A DNA stretch of 64,000 nt from Halichoerus grypus (lineage: Eukaryota > Chordata > Mammalia > Carnivora > Phocidae), in the NCBI RefSeq assembly GCF_964656455.1, contig NC_135721.1:47623530-47687529 (forward strand), in the 5' to 3' direction. A model generated the notes under the pieces. It did not search any database. It had not been told where the DNA came from and saw only the letters and a program-made list of their open reading frames with translations. The position numbers and the translations under genes are program-made. Within the stretch, counting starts at the first letter, position 1; every line of letters starts with the position of its first letter. Positions 44,445 through 56,284 of this stretch are shown here, one piece after another.

Positions 44445-44880
44445 TTTTTAACCCTGTTATTTTGAAGTAAATTCAGACTTATAAAAAAGTTGCAAATATT
44501 GTGAAAAGAGTCTGATATGCCCTTTACCCAGCCACCCCAAATATTAACATCCTATAGAACCATAGTACAATTATCAAAACCAAGAAATTAATGTTTCTAC
44601 AGACTTTATTAGAATTTCACCATTGTTTCATCAATGCCTAATTTCCTTTTTTTTTTTTAAGATTTTATTTACGTGTTTGAGAGAGAGAGCATGAGCAGAG
44701 GGAGAAGCAGAGGGAGAGGGACAAGAAGACTCCACACTGAGCACGGAGCCTGACTTGGGGCTCGATGCCACGACCTAAGCCAAAACCAAGAGTCAGATGC
44801 TTAAGCAACTGAGCCCCATCAATGCCTCATTTCTGAATCCATTCTTTTAAGAAAGATTTCTACTAAAGCCATCTTAACAT
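44445..44880 (-). mobile_element. Old L1 LINE fragment, split by a SINE
   Basis: 'gtaaattcagacttataaaa', 'taacatcctatagaaccata' and 'ctttattagaatttcaccat', continuing after the SINE at 44828. Confidence 0.6.
44646..44816 (-). mobile_element. Older carnivore SINE, with TSD
   Basis: Diverged copy ending 'ttaagcaactgagcccc'. Duplication 'catcaatgcct' at 44629-44639 and 44817-44827. Confidence 0.9.
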
Positions 44881-44899
44881 TTTTTTAACTTCTTAAGTT

Positions 44900-45745
44900 C
44901 TGAATACAAAAGTAAGGAGTGATGGGTAGAAAACTTGTAAAATGTGGAAAGATGTAAAGAAGAAAATAAAAACCACAAAACTATTCATCTACAGGACATA
45001 AAGGGACAGAAGAACATGTTAAAGGACACCACCATGGGACACCATCAGCAAAATCCACACAGTGGATTTCATCAGAAAAAAAAAATTTTTTTTTCAAGGA
45101 ATATTAGAAGAGATGAAGGGAGAACCTGCAGTTTAAACAAGATTCATGAGCTAGAGTAAATAATTACAATGTGTGGGCTTTGGATCCCAATTTAAATAAA
45201 CTTTAAAAATATTATAAGACAATTGAGAAACTGTGAACTCTATATTTGTTAACCTAAGAAATTATTGGTAGTTTCTAAGTGTGAAATTGGTACTATGTTT
45301 ATGTTCAAAGAACATTTATTTTAGACTTAGCTACTGGAATATTTATAGATGATATGGAGAGGGAGGAGCATGTGGGATACGTGTGAAACAGACTGGCCAT
45401 GTACCAGTAATTGGAGAAGCTGAATGATGGGTAAATTAGGTGCATCAGACTATTTTCTCTATTTGTATGGATGTTTGGAAACTTTCCACCATGAAATGCT
45501 TTTTTTAACTTTTTTTTTTAAGATGTATTTATTTATTTTAGAGAGAGAGAGAATTCAAGCAGGGGGAGGGGTAGAGGGAGACAGAAAAGGAGAGAGAATC
45601 TCCAGCAGACTCCCCACTGGGCACAGAGCCCAACACAGGGCTCGATCCCACAACCCTGAGATCACGACCTGAGCCAAAACCAAGAGTCAGACATTTAACC
45701 AACTGAGTCAAACAGGTGCCCCAAAATGCCTTTAAAAAAAAAAAA
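44900..45745 (+). mobile_element. Old LINE-like 3' end, split by a SINE
   Basis: 'gacaattgagaaactgtgaa', 'aagaaattattggtagtttc' and 'ggaaactttccaccatgaaa', ending in A-rich DNA after the SINE at 45735. Class is uncertain. An A10T9 palindrome lies at 45076-45094. Confidence 0.4.
45501..45721 (-). mobile_element. Older carnivore SINE
   Basis: 'aagatgtatttatttatttt' to 'caactgagtcaaacaggtgc'. Flanks share 'aaatgc(c)ttt'. Confidence 0.9.
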
Positions 45746-45749
45746 GAGG

Positions 45750-46285
45750 AACACAATATCCAAGAAGTCATTAAAAATAAATTTATATTTTTGCCTCAAT
45801 TTTTCCAATAAACCACGTAAGGAATCACATTCTTTGAAACATGGCAAACATCAGTGCAAACATCAGCAGACCTCTATGTCTTCTCCAGATCTCACCAACT
45901 CAAGCCATGTCCTCCCTCCCAGTCATAAGCTCTCTGCCTTATCTGGGCTCTTCTGCCTTCTTCACCACCTGTCCCTCTCACCCCTTCTTGCCCTCTTCCT
46001 CATCTTCCCTGATCCTTCATGCACATCGCTCCAAGCCCTTTCCAATATCGAGCAACCGAGCCTTTCAAATCCCATTCCAGTCCTCAGTGACGCCTGTAAC
46101 TCTGTTCAGCTCAACAAAAGCAGGAGTGCCTGGCAGAAAACACAGGAAAACACCCCAGTATATTTTAACATTCTGTTCATTGCCAAATCCTTATTCTTAG
46201 AAAGCCTGGCTTTTAATGCCTGCAGAATATTCCACCATATACACATGCCATAATATGTGTATGTCATCCTCTAGCGTTAGATCTA
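45750..46285. other. Unassigned CT-rich sequence
   Basis: The 175-aa + frame at 45726-46253 begins in the poly-A of a repeat and is rich in S, P and L from CT-rich DNA. I do not consider it a gene. Part may be L2-like. Confidence 0.4.
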
Positions 46286-46289
46286 GTGA

Positions 46290-47780
46290 TCCCCTAATTG
46301 CCAAAGCAATTCAGTTCTCTTCCTCTGTGACTTTCCACAGTACTTGATGCTGCTGACCATCCTTCTGCCTTGAAAAGTCCCTGCATTGGCCTTTGTGATG
46401 TCCTCTCAGTCTCCCTCCTCACTGACCAGTCCCTCTTTTGCCCTCTGTGACTTGTCTTTCTCTGGTTCCTCCCCAGGTTTCCGTCTAGGCCCCTCCCTTG
46501 GCTCTCTCTCTTCTCTTTCTTCTCTCTGCCTGGGTGGGCTCTCTCTCTCCTGGCTTCACTGTGAAGGATCCCCAAATCTATACCCTCGGCCCTAACCTCA
46601 TTCCAGTGTTCCAGACCAGCATCTCCCCCATCTGTTACAGGTGACCACCAAAATATAGCCCACTGTAGTTCCGCCAACACTACTGACCAAGCAAAGGGAG
46701 CCATGCTGAACTGGCTCTGCCTGCCTCCTGGCGCCCGCCCATGTTGCTGCCACTTCCTCGGGGCTCAGCTTGATGCCTTGGAGTCACTGTCCACTCTTTC
46801 CTTTGCCCTCGACTTCACCAAGTCACCAAGCCCTACAGAATCTACTTCTAAGATGTCTCCACAACAACAAATGTTCCATTCTCACTGCTCCACTCAGACT
46901 TTGAGTTTTTATCCTCTGCTTGCTTTTACCCCTTCTTTGGTCTTTCCTTCTCTGTTTCTGTTCCCTCCAATCCATCTTACCTCCAACCCCCATACTAATC
47001 TTCCTAAAGGCTGACTTTCATTGGGTGGCTTACCTGTTCAATGATCATCAGCAGCCCTCCATTACTTACCAAATTGAGTTCTAACATTCAAGGCACAATT
47101 TAAAATCATCTGCCAACAACCCTCTCAATCTTGTTTCTCACTTCCTTCCACACATATCAGGTGGAATAGCATGACTTCAGAGTCAGATCCCAACCTAGTA
47201 GTGCTAATAAGGCCTTGGGTAAATTACCTGAGCCTCTATTTCCCCATCCATAAAAATGGGAGTATCAGCAGCACATACCTCATGTGTTATTCGAAGGATG
47301 GGATGAGATAAAGTACATAAAGCATAATACCATGCATACAGTAGGCTCTTAATAGATGTCAGATATTGTTACTTTTATTATATTACTGCAATCAAACTGA
47401 GTTGCTTGGTTTCTCAAGTTTTAGTACTTATTTCCCATCCCCATACTTTTGCTTATACCATTCTCTATGCCTGCATCTTCACCTTCTGAAATCTTCCCTA
47501 TACTCAAAGGCCCCACTCAGATGCTATTTCTCTGAAGTTTCCTCGACCGCCAGCCACACAAGCTCTCTTGTTGCCCCTCTGAACTTTAGGGCTCTTTGCT
47601 TCCAACACTCTGAGGCATTTACACTGTCTTCTGGTGAGCTGTGTGAATGCATTATCTCCCTACAAATTAGAGTGGGACTTTGTCTTCCTCATATTTAATA
47701 TCCTCAACACAGCCCAGCACAGCGTCTTAGCACAGAGCTGAAACTCAGGAAACGTTCATCAAGCGATGAAGTGGAAGAAC
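46290..47780 (+). mobile_element. Long L2 LINE relic (about 1.3 kb of L2), split by an MIR
   Basis: L2 body phrases: 'tatgatctagtgatc'-like start, 'ctatacccteggcc'-type text near 46578, 'gatgccttggagtcactgtc' (46770), 'cattgggtggcttacctgtt' (47020), then after the MIR 'actcagatgctatttctctg' and the 3' end 'agcccagcacagcgtcttag'. Confidence 0.65.
47160..47375 (+). mobile_element. MIR SINE inserted in L2
   Basis: 'gacttcagagtcagatccca', 'cctctatttccccatccata', 'acctcatgtgttattcgaag' and 'catgcatacagtaggctctt'. Confidence 0.85.
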
Positions 47781-47784
47781 TTTC

Positions 47785-48935
47785 CTGTTTCTCAACAATA
47801 AACTTTCATCTTGATACCTGTCTATTAAATGAATATTTATTAAGCATCCTATTAATCTTATTAATACACCTTATTAAAGCTAGGATTAATGAATATGGTC
47901 CTTGCCCTCTTGATACTCACAGCCTAGTTCAGAAGATTATACTTTCAGAAAGAAAACTGAGAACAAGTCAGGGCAATATTTAACAATGTGTTTAATCAAC
48001 TATAATCAAATTTCATAATGTATAATCTAGACAGTTTCCTGGGTGGTCAAGCTTGAGCGGAGTCTGGAGAATTTAGGTGAGGAGGGGAGGGGAAGAGGCA
48101 GAAATCTTCACTGGAAGGTTGAGCTCACTGAAAGGTAGGCGAATTTAGGTAGGGAAAGTAGAGGGAGGAGTAATTTTACAGGAGAATAATTATACCCGCT
48201 GTCATTTGGGGGGGCACCGATAAACTAATAGGAGTGTGCCACCTACTAAGTTAATGATTCTTTGTGCTAGAGTACCAGGAGACAACAATGGATGCCAGCT
48301 ACGATGTTCACATGTAGTAATTATCATAATTACAAACACCAGGGATTAACACTTACCTATCAGAAGTCCATGGGAGGAATGGGTATCTCCCAAACCTGTA
48401 GCTGAATAAAAGCAATTGCAATTCCTAGAGAATCAGCTTTGATTAAAGAAGTTTCTGAGTTTTATGCTTTTTCTATCTTGAGATTCTAAATTGCTGTTCA
48501 GATGAATAAGGTCACATCTCCATGCTTCACCCAAGAGAAGGAGGTTTGCCAAAAAGTCAGACTTCCCTTTCAGCCACATATGTTTGGCCTTGGGTAAGTT
48601 ATGAGATGTAATTTAAGGAATCGTAGAAAGAACCTACTGCCCCCAAAGACCTCCCCCAACAGCCTGTCCACATACCTGAAAGGAAACCATGATTTGTGAC
48701 ATAGTTGTATCCAGTTCTCTCCTTACAAATGTAAGTACTCCTGTGGAAGGCCACAGTCAGTGTTTAATCCTTTGGTTTGCCTGTGATGAGTATTTATTTG
48801 AGTGGAGGAGAAAAGGTATAGAAAGAGATGGTGAACAGGTCCTTGCACAACGAAAGTGGGACAAAATCACCACCACCCTGTCTGGTCTAAAGGGAAAAGC
48901 CTCCTGTCCCCTGGCTCCAGCAGAGCCAGGACCAA
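47785..48935. other. Unassigned single-copy sequence
   Basis: Nothing recognised beyond a possible antisense MIR/L2 patch at 47.82-47.95 kb. Confidence 0.4.
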
Positions 48936-48939
48936 TTCC

Positions 48940-49260
48940 TCTGCTCTGGCCGGGGCCTGCACAAAGCGGGAAGCTAGACCGGTGGAGCCCACAGCAGCCC
49001 ACCCCTCGGCCATGCGCAGTCCCCCGGAGAGACAGCAAGTGGGAGGGCCGCTGACCATGCGCGGATCCTCTGTGGCAGTGGATGCAGTGATATAAGGTCT
49101 TGTGAAGGGCAAAGGACCAGCCCAGTGCTGCAGTATGGCCGCCAACGGATTGATAACCTCGCAGGATATTGCTCGAGCCCCTGCCCCACTGGACCTCGAA
49201 AAGCCTCTGGCGCAGTGGGGCAGAGGATGCTGCACCTGCCCTCCCCGCCTACCCTGCACA
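48940..49260 (+). promoter_or_regulatory. CpG-rich, promoter-like block
   Basis: About 16 CpGs in 310 bp, in a window otherwise strongly CpG-depleted outside SINEs. It contains NRF1-like half sites (catgcgca at 49011, catgcgcg at 49055), a TATA-like 'gatataagg' (49089) and a YY1-like 'agtatggccgcc' (49131). A + frame from the ATG at 49135 reads MAANGLITSQDIARAPAPLD and stays open to 49386. I recognise no family. Confidence 0.35.
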
Positions 49261-49399
49261 GCAGCTCCCCTGAGCCCACGAGGCCTGAGCATGGGGAGTT
49301 TCAAGTTCAGCCAGACTGCAGGGGTTGAAATGAATGATGTGTTTTATCCAAAGTCGGAGTTCATGGGATCTTGTTTCTGTACCTAAGCCCGTTTTCTTC

Positions 49400-49930
49400 T
49401 GTCTCTAAGTTACTCTCTCTTGGACTCCACTCGTGCTGCCACCTGCAGGTGAAAGGGGAAATTGAGCGAACTGTAATTGGGTGGCCGGAGCCTGAAGGAG
49501 TCCAGGACAGAGCAGAGACTTGATCCAGCCTCCACATATCCTCCGGAGTTTTCCCTTTGGCTTGTTTTTTCCATTTTGCAGATTTGGGAGGGGACTGATG
49601 ATACATATTTACACAAAGGTAATTCAGCGTAGATGTTCATTCACCACCAAAGCATGTACTGGATCCACATGGGTCAGCGCCACCCCCCCACCCCCACCCC
49701 CGGCAACGTCACTGTGATTTCCATCACAGCTGGCTCCATTCTGCCTCTATTGCTCAGAGTGACCCCTGTGACATCCCCAGAGGTCATCGTCTGGGTCACT
49801 CACAGCCCAGTGGGTTACCCCATCGCCCTATGCTCTGCACCATAGTGACTCTTCCTTCTAGCATCCCAATACCATGATTTTTGAAAGTGATTGATTACGC
49901 AAATAATAATTTTAGAACAATTCCATTAGC
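49400..49930. other. Unassigned single-copy sequence
   Basis: C-rich tract at 49682-49702. No gene recognised. Confidence 0.4.
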
Positions 49931-49934
49931 GTGA

Positions 49935-50130
49935 TGGCTAGGATTACAGCCCCTGAGGTCAGGCTGCTGGGTTTGAATCCTGACTCCAACTTTTTTTAAC
50001 TTTGTGACCTTAAGAAAGTCATTATTCTCTCAATGCCTTAGCTTCCTTACCTGCTCAGTAGAAATGATAAAACAGCCCTCATAGGACTGCTGTGCGCTTT
50101 AAAGGAGATCACGCACGTGCGCACCCGCAG
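49935..50130 (+). mobile_element. MIR SINE relic
   Basis: 'gctgctgggtttgaatcctg', 'tttgtgaccttaagaaagtc' and 'gccttagcttccttacctgc'. Confidence 0.85.
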
Positions 50131-50149
50131 TATAGTACGCTAAGAAAGA

Positions 50150-50342
50150 GGACCCAGGGGTGTGTTCAGGTTTTGCCACTTGCCAGTTCAGGGGATATGG
50201 GTTGAGTTACTTCACTTCTCTGTGCCTTGGGTTTCTCATCCATGAAATGATAGTTAAGAGGATCTATTGCACTGGTTATTTATGAGAATTAAATGAAATA
50301 TGTGTACTACACTTAGACACAGTAAGTACTCAAATGTTAGTT
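50150..50342 (+). mobile_element. MIR SINE relic
   Basis: 'ttttgccacttgccagttca', 'tctctgtgccttgggtttct' and 'tatgagaattaaatgaaata'. It follows the previous MIR almost directly. Confidence 0.85.
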
Positions 50343-50489
50343 TTTTACACTTGAACTAGTTTTTGTTAGTTTCAGCATTCTGTTGTCTGGAAAATTCTGG
50401 TTCTTAGATTCACAGATAAACAATGCCATCTGTTTGTTCATCATTTTGCAGTTGTCTTGAGTACAATCGTATGTAATCATTCCATCGCC

Positions 50490-50640
50490 CTGGGAGTTAG
50501 AGGTCCTCATCCCATTTTGCAGATGAAGAAACTAAGGCTCAGGGTAGTTTATGTATGCCCAGTGTCATACAGCACATGGAACCAGGATATACCCAGCTTT
50601 CCTCTCCCCAAGACCAGGGCTCTTTTTAGTATATCACAGG
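50490..50640 (-). mobile_element. MIR SINE relic
   Basis: 'ctcatcccattttgcagatg' and 'aagaaactaaggctcaggg' with 'catacagcacatggaaccag': antisense MIR. Confidence 0.8.
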
Positions 50641-50644
50641 TGTC

Positions 50645-51050
50645 TTTATAATTCGAGTACACATGGGATGAGTACACATTTTACAACTCTTTGCCAGATA
50701 TCTATGCTATGCGTGAAATTTTTCAAGTTACAGCAACTTCCTAAAACCAAGCCTCAAATTTGAGGGAAACTAAAAGAAATACATTTAAAGCCTTTTCTTG
50801 GTAATAAACCTTTTCTCCGTGACTTATCAGTGGACTGGTCTGTTAGGTGTTGCTTTGGGAAGGGAGGGTCAAGGGGGCAGCAGCTTGGGCCATTGGGGGA
50901 GCATCATCTTCACCGCAATGTGTTAAGCCCTCCCCCTTTTGAACTCCTCCTGGGCAGTCATGAAATTACTTATTACCTCCTCTTTCTTCCCTGACAGACT
51001 GTGAGCTCTGTGAAGTTTAAGATGGTGCTCACCTGTCAGTTCTCTATCTG
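50645..51050. other. Unassigned single-copy sequence
   Basis: Nothing recognised. Confidence 0.4.
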
Positions 51051-51069
51051 TAGAAAAGAAATGCAGAGA

Positions 51070-51263
51070 GCGCCTGGGTGGCTCAGTCATTGAGCATCTG
51101 CCTTCGGCTCGGGTGATGATCCCGGGGTCTGGGATCAAGCCCCGCATCGGCTCCCTGCTCCGTGGGAGGCCTGCTTCTCCCTCTCCCACTCCCCCTGCTT
51201 GTGTTCCCTCTCTCGCTGTGTCTCTCTCTGTCAAATAAATAAATAAAAATCTTAAAAAAAAAA
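51070..51263 (+). mobile_element. Carnivore SINE, with TSD
   Basis: Duplication 'aaagaaatgcagaga' / 'aaagaaaaatgcagaga' flanks it (51055-51069 and 51264-51280). Confidence 0.95.
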
Positions 51264-51449
51264 AAAGAAAAATGCAGAGAAGAAACACTTTTTACTGAAA
51301 GGAGTCAGGAAATGATGACATCTCTTTAGATACTTGATAACAGACTCATCCCAATCTATAGAGAAAGAGATTAGGGATAGGTTTGATCATTTTGGGCCAA
51401 ATATCTGATGATCTTCCTCTCCTGACTAGTCGCAATAATAACAACATCA

Positions 51450-51690
51450 ACAATAACTAATATTTATCAAATGACAACCATGAGCAGACCTTACGCATGT
51501 GAGTTCATTCAAGTAACCCTGTGTGCTAGGTACTCTCGTTATCCTCATTTTACCGATAAAGAAGCAGGCTGAAAGAGAGCTTGGGCTTCCCAGTGTAATA
51601 CAACTAGTAAGCAAAGTAGCAGAACTGGGACTTGAACCCAGGTCTGTCGAACACTGAGAAGGCTCTAACGTCTGCCCAGCCTGCCTCCCA
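51450..51690 (-). mobile_element. MIR SINE relic, near full length
   Basis: 'ctaatatttatcaaatgaca', 'agtaaccctgtgtgctaggt', 'cctcattttaccgataaaga' and 'gggacttgaacccaggtctg'. Confidence 0.9.
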
Positions 51691-51694
51691 GGAC

Positions 51695-54175
51695 TGGCAG
51701 GGCAGCTACTGCGGGCCTTGCTCAGAAAGATGTCTGATGGGAGAGATGGATGGGGTAAGCATGTGCATGCTTTCTATCCTAACCACCTTGATTCCTTCTC
51801 TTTGATTTATTTTCCACCTCAAGCAGCGGGACTTTGTATCAGAGTCATCTTCTTTGGCTCCTTCCCCGCCTGTGCCTGGCATCCCTGGCCCTGACTCAGG
51901 CCCAGAGTGCTCTCTCCCCTAATTCCTGGCACCAGGGCAAGGGGGAATATCCAGTGTCAGAGATCAGCAAAGCCCTCCATGTGACAGACGGGCACTTGTC
52001 TTCCCAGCTCTGCACCCATGCCTCCAACAAGTGGTTTCAATGTCGGCCAGCCAGGCTGAGACCTTGTCTCTCCCTCAACAAGTCCCAGGTGCCCACTTCA
52101 CGAGGAGCAGCTGCTCCTTGCATGCTCCTGGCCCCAAAGGCCAAACATTTCCACTCGGTTCATGCAGTCCCGAAGCCTCCCCATTCTCTTCCCTTGTCCC
52201 TGTTTGTCCTGACCCATCAAGCCTTTCAGGACTGCATCATTTTATGACTGATGGCACAGCCAATTTGTTTCTGGAATCGGATTTCCAAATACTAAACACT
52301 CCAGCAATTTCAGCAATAACTGTACAGACGATCCCAGACCATTCATGGCTTTTGTTCCCAAGATTTTTTTTTTTTAAGTTTCAAAGGTGATATAGAATTC
52401 CAAACTCATTTCCTGTCATGTCTGGTTCTAAATAATCAGTAGGTATTGTGGCGGACCCTAGAAACCACCCATCACACATGGACCATTTATATGCGAGACC
52501 ATATCTCCATGCCAATGAGACCCTTGAGGAAGGCAACTACAATTAGAGAAGGAGGGAGAGGAGGTGGAGATTCAGGAAAGAGGTTCTGAGTAACCTCCGA
52601 GGTCACTGAAGAAGAGCTTCTCATCTCCCAGATGCAGAGGAAGCACCGAGGAAGTTTGTTAAAATGCAGATTCCGGGTGCTGATTCCTCAGGTCTGAAGT
52701 GAAGCCCAGAACTTTCAAGGCCCGCAGAATCTCTTCCAATGCAGGAGGACTGTGGATGTCACTCAGAAGAAAGCACTTGACGGAACACCTCGGAGGGGGA
52801 GGCAGAGCCCACCAGGGAGGAGCGAGCGCAAGGTAGAGAGAGAGGAGGGTTTCCTGAGGCAGGGTTCAGAAGGGAGGACAAACAGGAAGGAGGGGAGGGA
52901 TGGAATGTGCTACAGATGAGAAAGAGGTTCAGAGACCCCCAGAATCCCACATCCTGGAGGGACCTAAAAGTTAGGCTCTTTATGCAACTCATAAATCTCA
53001 CATTTCCAGAGACCAGTCAGGCAACATCTCTTAAACGTGAACGGTATGGGAAATGCAAAAGCAGTTCGTCCCCCTTTTAATTCTTCTTCTTAGAATTATT
53101 TTTATTCTCTTAACTCACAATCTATCTCCCTTTATTTTTCTCTTATCCCCACAGAATAAGAAAGCTTAGAAAACTAATTAATGTATAAATGACTTATATC
53201 CCTTAATCTTCCTAGAGATTTTTTTTTTAAACTTTATTTTCCAATCCCAAATCCAATCCAGGATCATGAACTGCATCTATTTTTCAGGCATATTTTTAAA
53301 TATAACCCGAGTGAATCCCTAGTTGGTGAAATGCCAGAGGAGAGAGAGAGGGAGATGCCAGGCTTGCCCTGCTAGGCCTGGCCTGGGGCTCTGCCCCCAC
53401 CGTCCAGCCCCATCCCCAGTTGTGCAGGTTTTCCCCCAGCCTCTCCCTCTGCCCTCTGCTTCTCTCCTTTTCTTCCTCTCTATGCTTCCAGTGTCCTGGA
53501 GGCCTCCAGGTAGCAGAGAAGATGGAGTGGCACACCAGGGACCCTGCCTGGACCCTGCCTCTGGGAGCCTCTCCCTGGTCCCACAGACAGGGTACCCTCC
53601 TCCTCAAGTGGCTCTTCGATGAGCGTGAAGCAGAAACACTCAGCAGTGCTCAATGGGGCACAAAGACTTATCAAAAAGAAATGAGGAGATTTCAAACAAA
53701 TAGACAAACCCAGGAGTAAAAATCAATGAGACAAAAGCTCTCCTGCCAGAAAATAAATGAGGTACAAAGGGATCAACCAGGAAACATCAGTCAGCAACCC
53801 GCATCCAGACAACCCTAGTCCAGTACTGCTGGTGCCAGGAGCCTCTCCACGGCGACTCTAGGACTCCTCCTCTGTGCCCACCTGTCCCTCCTTGCCATCA
53901 CAGCACGTGCTTTGGCCTTCTGGAAAAGCCCGAGCCCCATTTGCTGATTCCTGAAATCTGACCTCGAGTCCATGTCAGATTTCACTCCCTGGCTACAGTG
54001 GCCAGAGGCCACATCTCTGTGTCTCCACGGCCCCTCTGTCGTGCAGTTCCGATGCCACTGGTCGGGGATGGCCTGGGCCAGGAGTCTTTGGGTATGTCGG
54101 TGCTAAGTTCCTCTCAGACTGAAAGCTCCTGTGCTGTCATGGAAAAACTTTAAATCTATTTGAATAATGATAAAT
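51695..54175. other. Unassigned single-copy sequence
   Basis: A weak MER5-like patch at 52620-52735. Open frames at 51.8-52.4 and 53.3-53.7 kb overlap in two phases and on both strands. No gene recognised. Confidence 0.4.
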
Positions 54176-54179
54176 GCTT

Positions 54180-54385
54180 TGGAGTCACACCTGGTTTGAA
54201 ATCCCAATAGATGTATAACCTTGAGCCCATTTCTAATCTTCTGTGAGTCTCAGTGTCCTTATCTGCAAACTGGGACCATTCACCATAATATCTCATGCAA
54301 TTATGGTGAAAGTTAAGTGAATTAAGTTATGCAAAGACCTCAGTCCAGTGTCTGGCACATTAGAAACTTTCAACAAATGTTTGTT
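54180..54385 (+). mobile_element. MIR SINE relic
   Basis: 'ggagtcacacctggtttgaa', 'agtctcagtgtccttatctg' and 'cagtgtctggcacattagaa'. Confidence 0.85.
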
Positions 54386-54646
54386 CTCTTCCCCTTATTC
54401 ATTTTTGAATCCCCAAAGCCTAAAATATGTTGCTGGCAATTTTATGCAAATTGTAATGGCTTATAATTACACGACTAATTCACAGTCATCATAGGACAAT
54501 CAGAAAATATGGAGAAGTAAAAAGAAGATAGAAAATCTTATGTAAATTTCAAATCCAAAGATACTAGTGTATAAATTGATATGCATCTTTCAAAGCTTTA
54601 AAAATACATAAATATTCATTATAACACACTGTATACAGTGCTTTAA

Positions 54647-55005
54647 TTTTTAAAAGATTTTATTTATTTATTTCGAGAGAGAGAGCATGCGTGCATGCAA
54701 GGCGGGGGGGAGCAGAGGGGAAGGGAGAGGGAGGGGTCATTCTTATACCCTTCATCGTCTACACAACAATAACATGTTCAGTGATAATTATTTAGCTGCC
54801 AGTAAAGATAATTTTTTGACTCATTATTTCATTTTAAAATGACTAATAACTTTTTTAGAAAGGGGGACCATTTAGGAAAGAATCGCACGTAGACTCTGCG
54901 CTGAGCGTGGAGCCAGACTTAGGGCTCCATCTCCCAACCCTGAGATCATGACCCAAACCCAAACCAAGAGCCAGACGCTCAAATGACCAAGCCACCCAGT
55001 ACGAC
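54647..55005 (-). mobile_element. Older carnivore SINE interrupted by about 145 bp
   Basis: The SINE 3' half (54647-54737) and 5' half ('gactctgcgctgagcgtgga' to 'ccaagccacccag', about 54883-55005) are separated by AT-rich non-SINE sequence. No duplication is visible at the break. Confidence 0.75.
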
Positions 55006-55009
55006 AAAC

Positions 55010-55400
55010 ATTCTTCACTGTCCATAAAGAGATTTACATAACATTAGCATAATGGTTACAGAGTGATCTTGTAGAGGGATGTGTCTTCACTTACTCAGCC
55101 AATCCCCTACTCTTGAGCATGTAGGTCATTTGCAATTTTTTCACTGATTCTAAGCAATTGCTGTGATATACAAGTTGTAAATCTTCACTGTCACTCTTAA
55201 TTAAATTCCTATGAGTAGAATTGCTAAATTGAAGAGTATGTGAAAATGTTAGGGTATGAACACTTTTGATACACATTGTTGAACTGCTCTCCACAAAGAC
55301 TATATAAATTTATGTTCCTCATCTACTCAAGGTATATAGTCATTCTTTTCTCGTTTTTGCCATAGAGAAGATGGTATCTAATTGTTATTTTAATTTCCTC
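55010..55400 (-). mobile_element. Old L1 LINE (L1ME-type) fragment
   Basis: Antisense: 'aaattcctatgagtagaatt', 'gctaaattgaagagtatgtg' and 'cattgttgaactgctctcca'. Confidence 0.65.
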
Positions 55401-55482
55401 TGCAAAAATACCACTTGTGTTTTGTAACTGTTGAACTGAATGAATGCACTTCTTTCATCCTGACCCACAAATCACATCCATG

Positions 55483-55694
55483 GGGGCGCCTGGGTGGCTC
55501 AGTCAGTTAAGTCTGCCTTTGGCTCAGGTCATGATCCCAGGGTCCTGGGATCGAATCCCACATTGGGCTCCCTGCTCAGTGGAGAGCCTGCTTCTCCCTC
55601 TTCCTCTACTCATCCCCCTGCTTGTACACTCATTCTCTCTCTCTCTGTCAAATAAATAAATAAATAATCTTAAAAAAATAAAAATGCAATTAAA
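55483..55694 (+). mobile_element. Carnivore SINE, with perfect TSD
   Basis: Duplication 'aaatcacatccatg' at 55469-55482 and 55695-55708. It is the last SINEC copy in the window. Confidence 0.96.
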
Positions 55695-56059
55695 AAATCA
55701 CATCCATGTACACATTTGCAAGCGTTGCTCATCTAGAATGAGTGGCCCCAAAGAGAAAATGATCATAATTTGGATGAAGCTCATTGAAGGACAAAGAGGG
55801 TAGGGAACAAGGACATCTGCAATGTTACAAGGAACTGAAGAGGAGTGGGTTGAAACAGATAGAGACGGCTGTGGAGAGGCCAAGACACCGCCTCTGGCCA
55901 CCGTAATCAGGGAGCAAGATCTCCATGTTGGATTTCAAGGAAGACAGGAATGAAGCTCAGGATTGTGGGGCTGGGTTTGGAGAAGGAGCCACCTTCTTCT
56001 TTTTCTTAAAAAAAAAAAAAAACAAATAAGCAAACAAACTTAGGCTTTGAAGAAACATG

Positions 56060-56280
56060 GGCTTGGGTTCTCTTCCTGGCTCCCTCCATTACTAGCTCTG
56101 TGGCCTTGAACAAGTCACTACATCTCTCTGAGCCTGTGTCCTCATCTGAAAAATGGGTATAATGATAGTGCAAACTTCATAAGGTCATTATAGGGGTCAA
56201 ATGAGAAAATGCTAATAGAGCACAGCACCTGGCATGTGGAAAGTGCTTAAAAAGTGTTAGTTATTACTAGTATTTAGCCA
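56060..56280 (+). mobile_element. MIR SINE relic
   Basis: 'cattactagctctgtggcct', 'gaacaagtcactacatctct', 'gtcctcatctgaaaaatggg' and 'cagcacctggcatgtggaaa': well preserved. Confidence 0.92.
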
Positions 56281-56284
56281 ACTG

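Noticed and set aside
45726..46253. 175-residue plus-strand open frame
   Set aside because: It begins in the poly-A of a repeat and consists of S/P/L-rich residues from CT-rich DNA; a second phase is also open.
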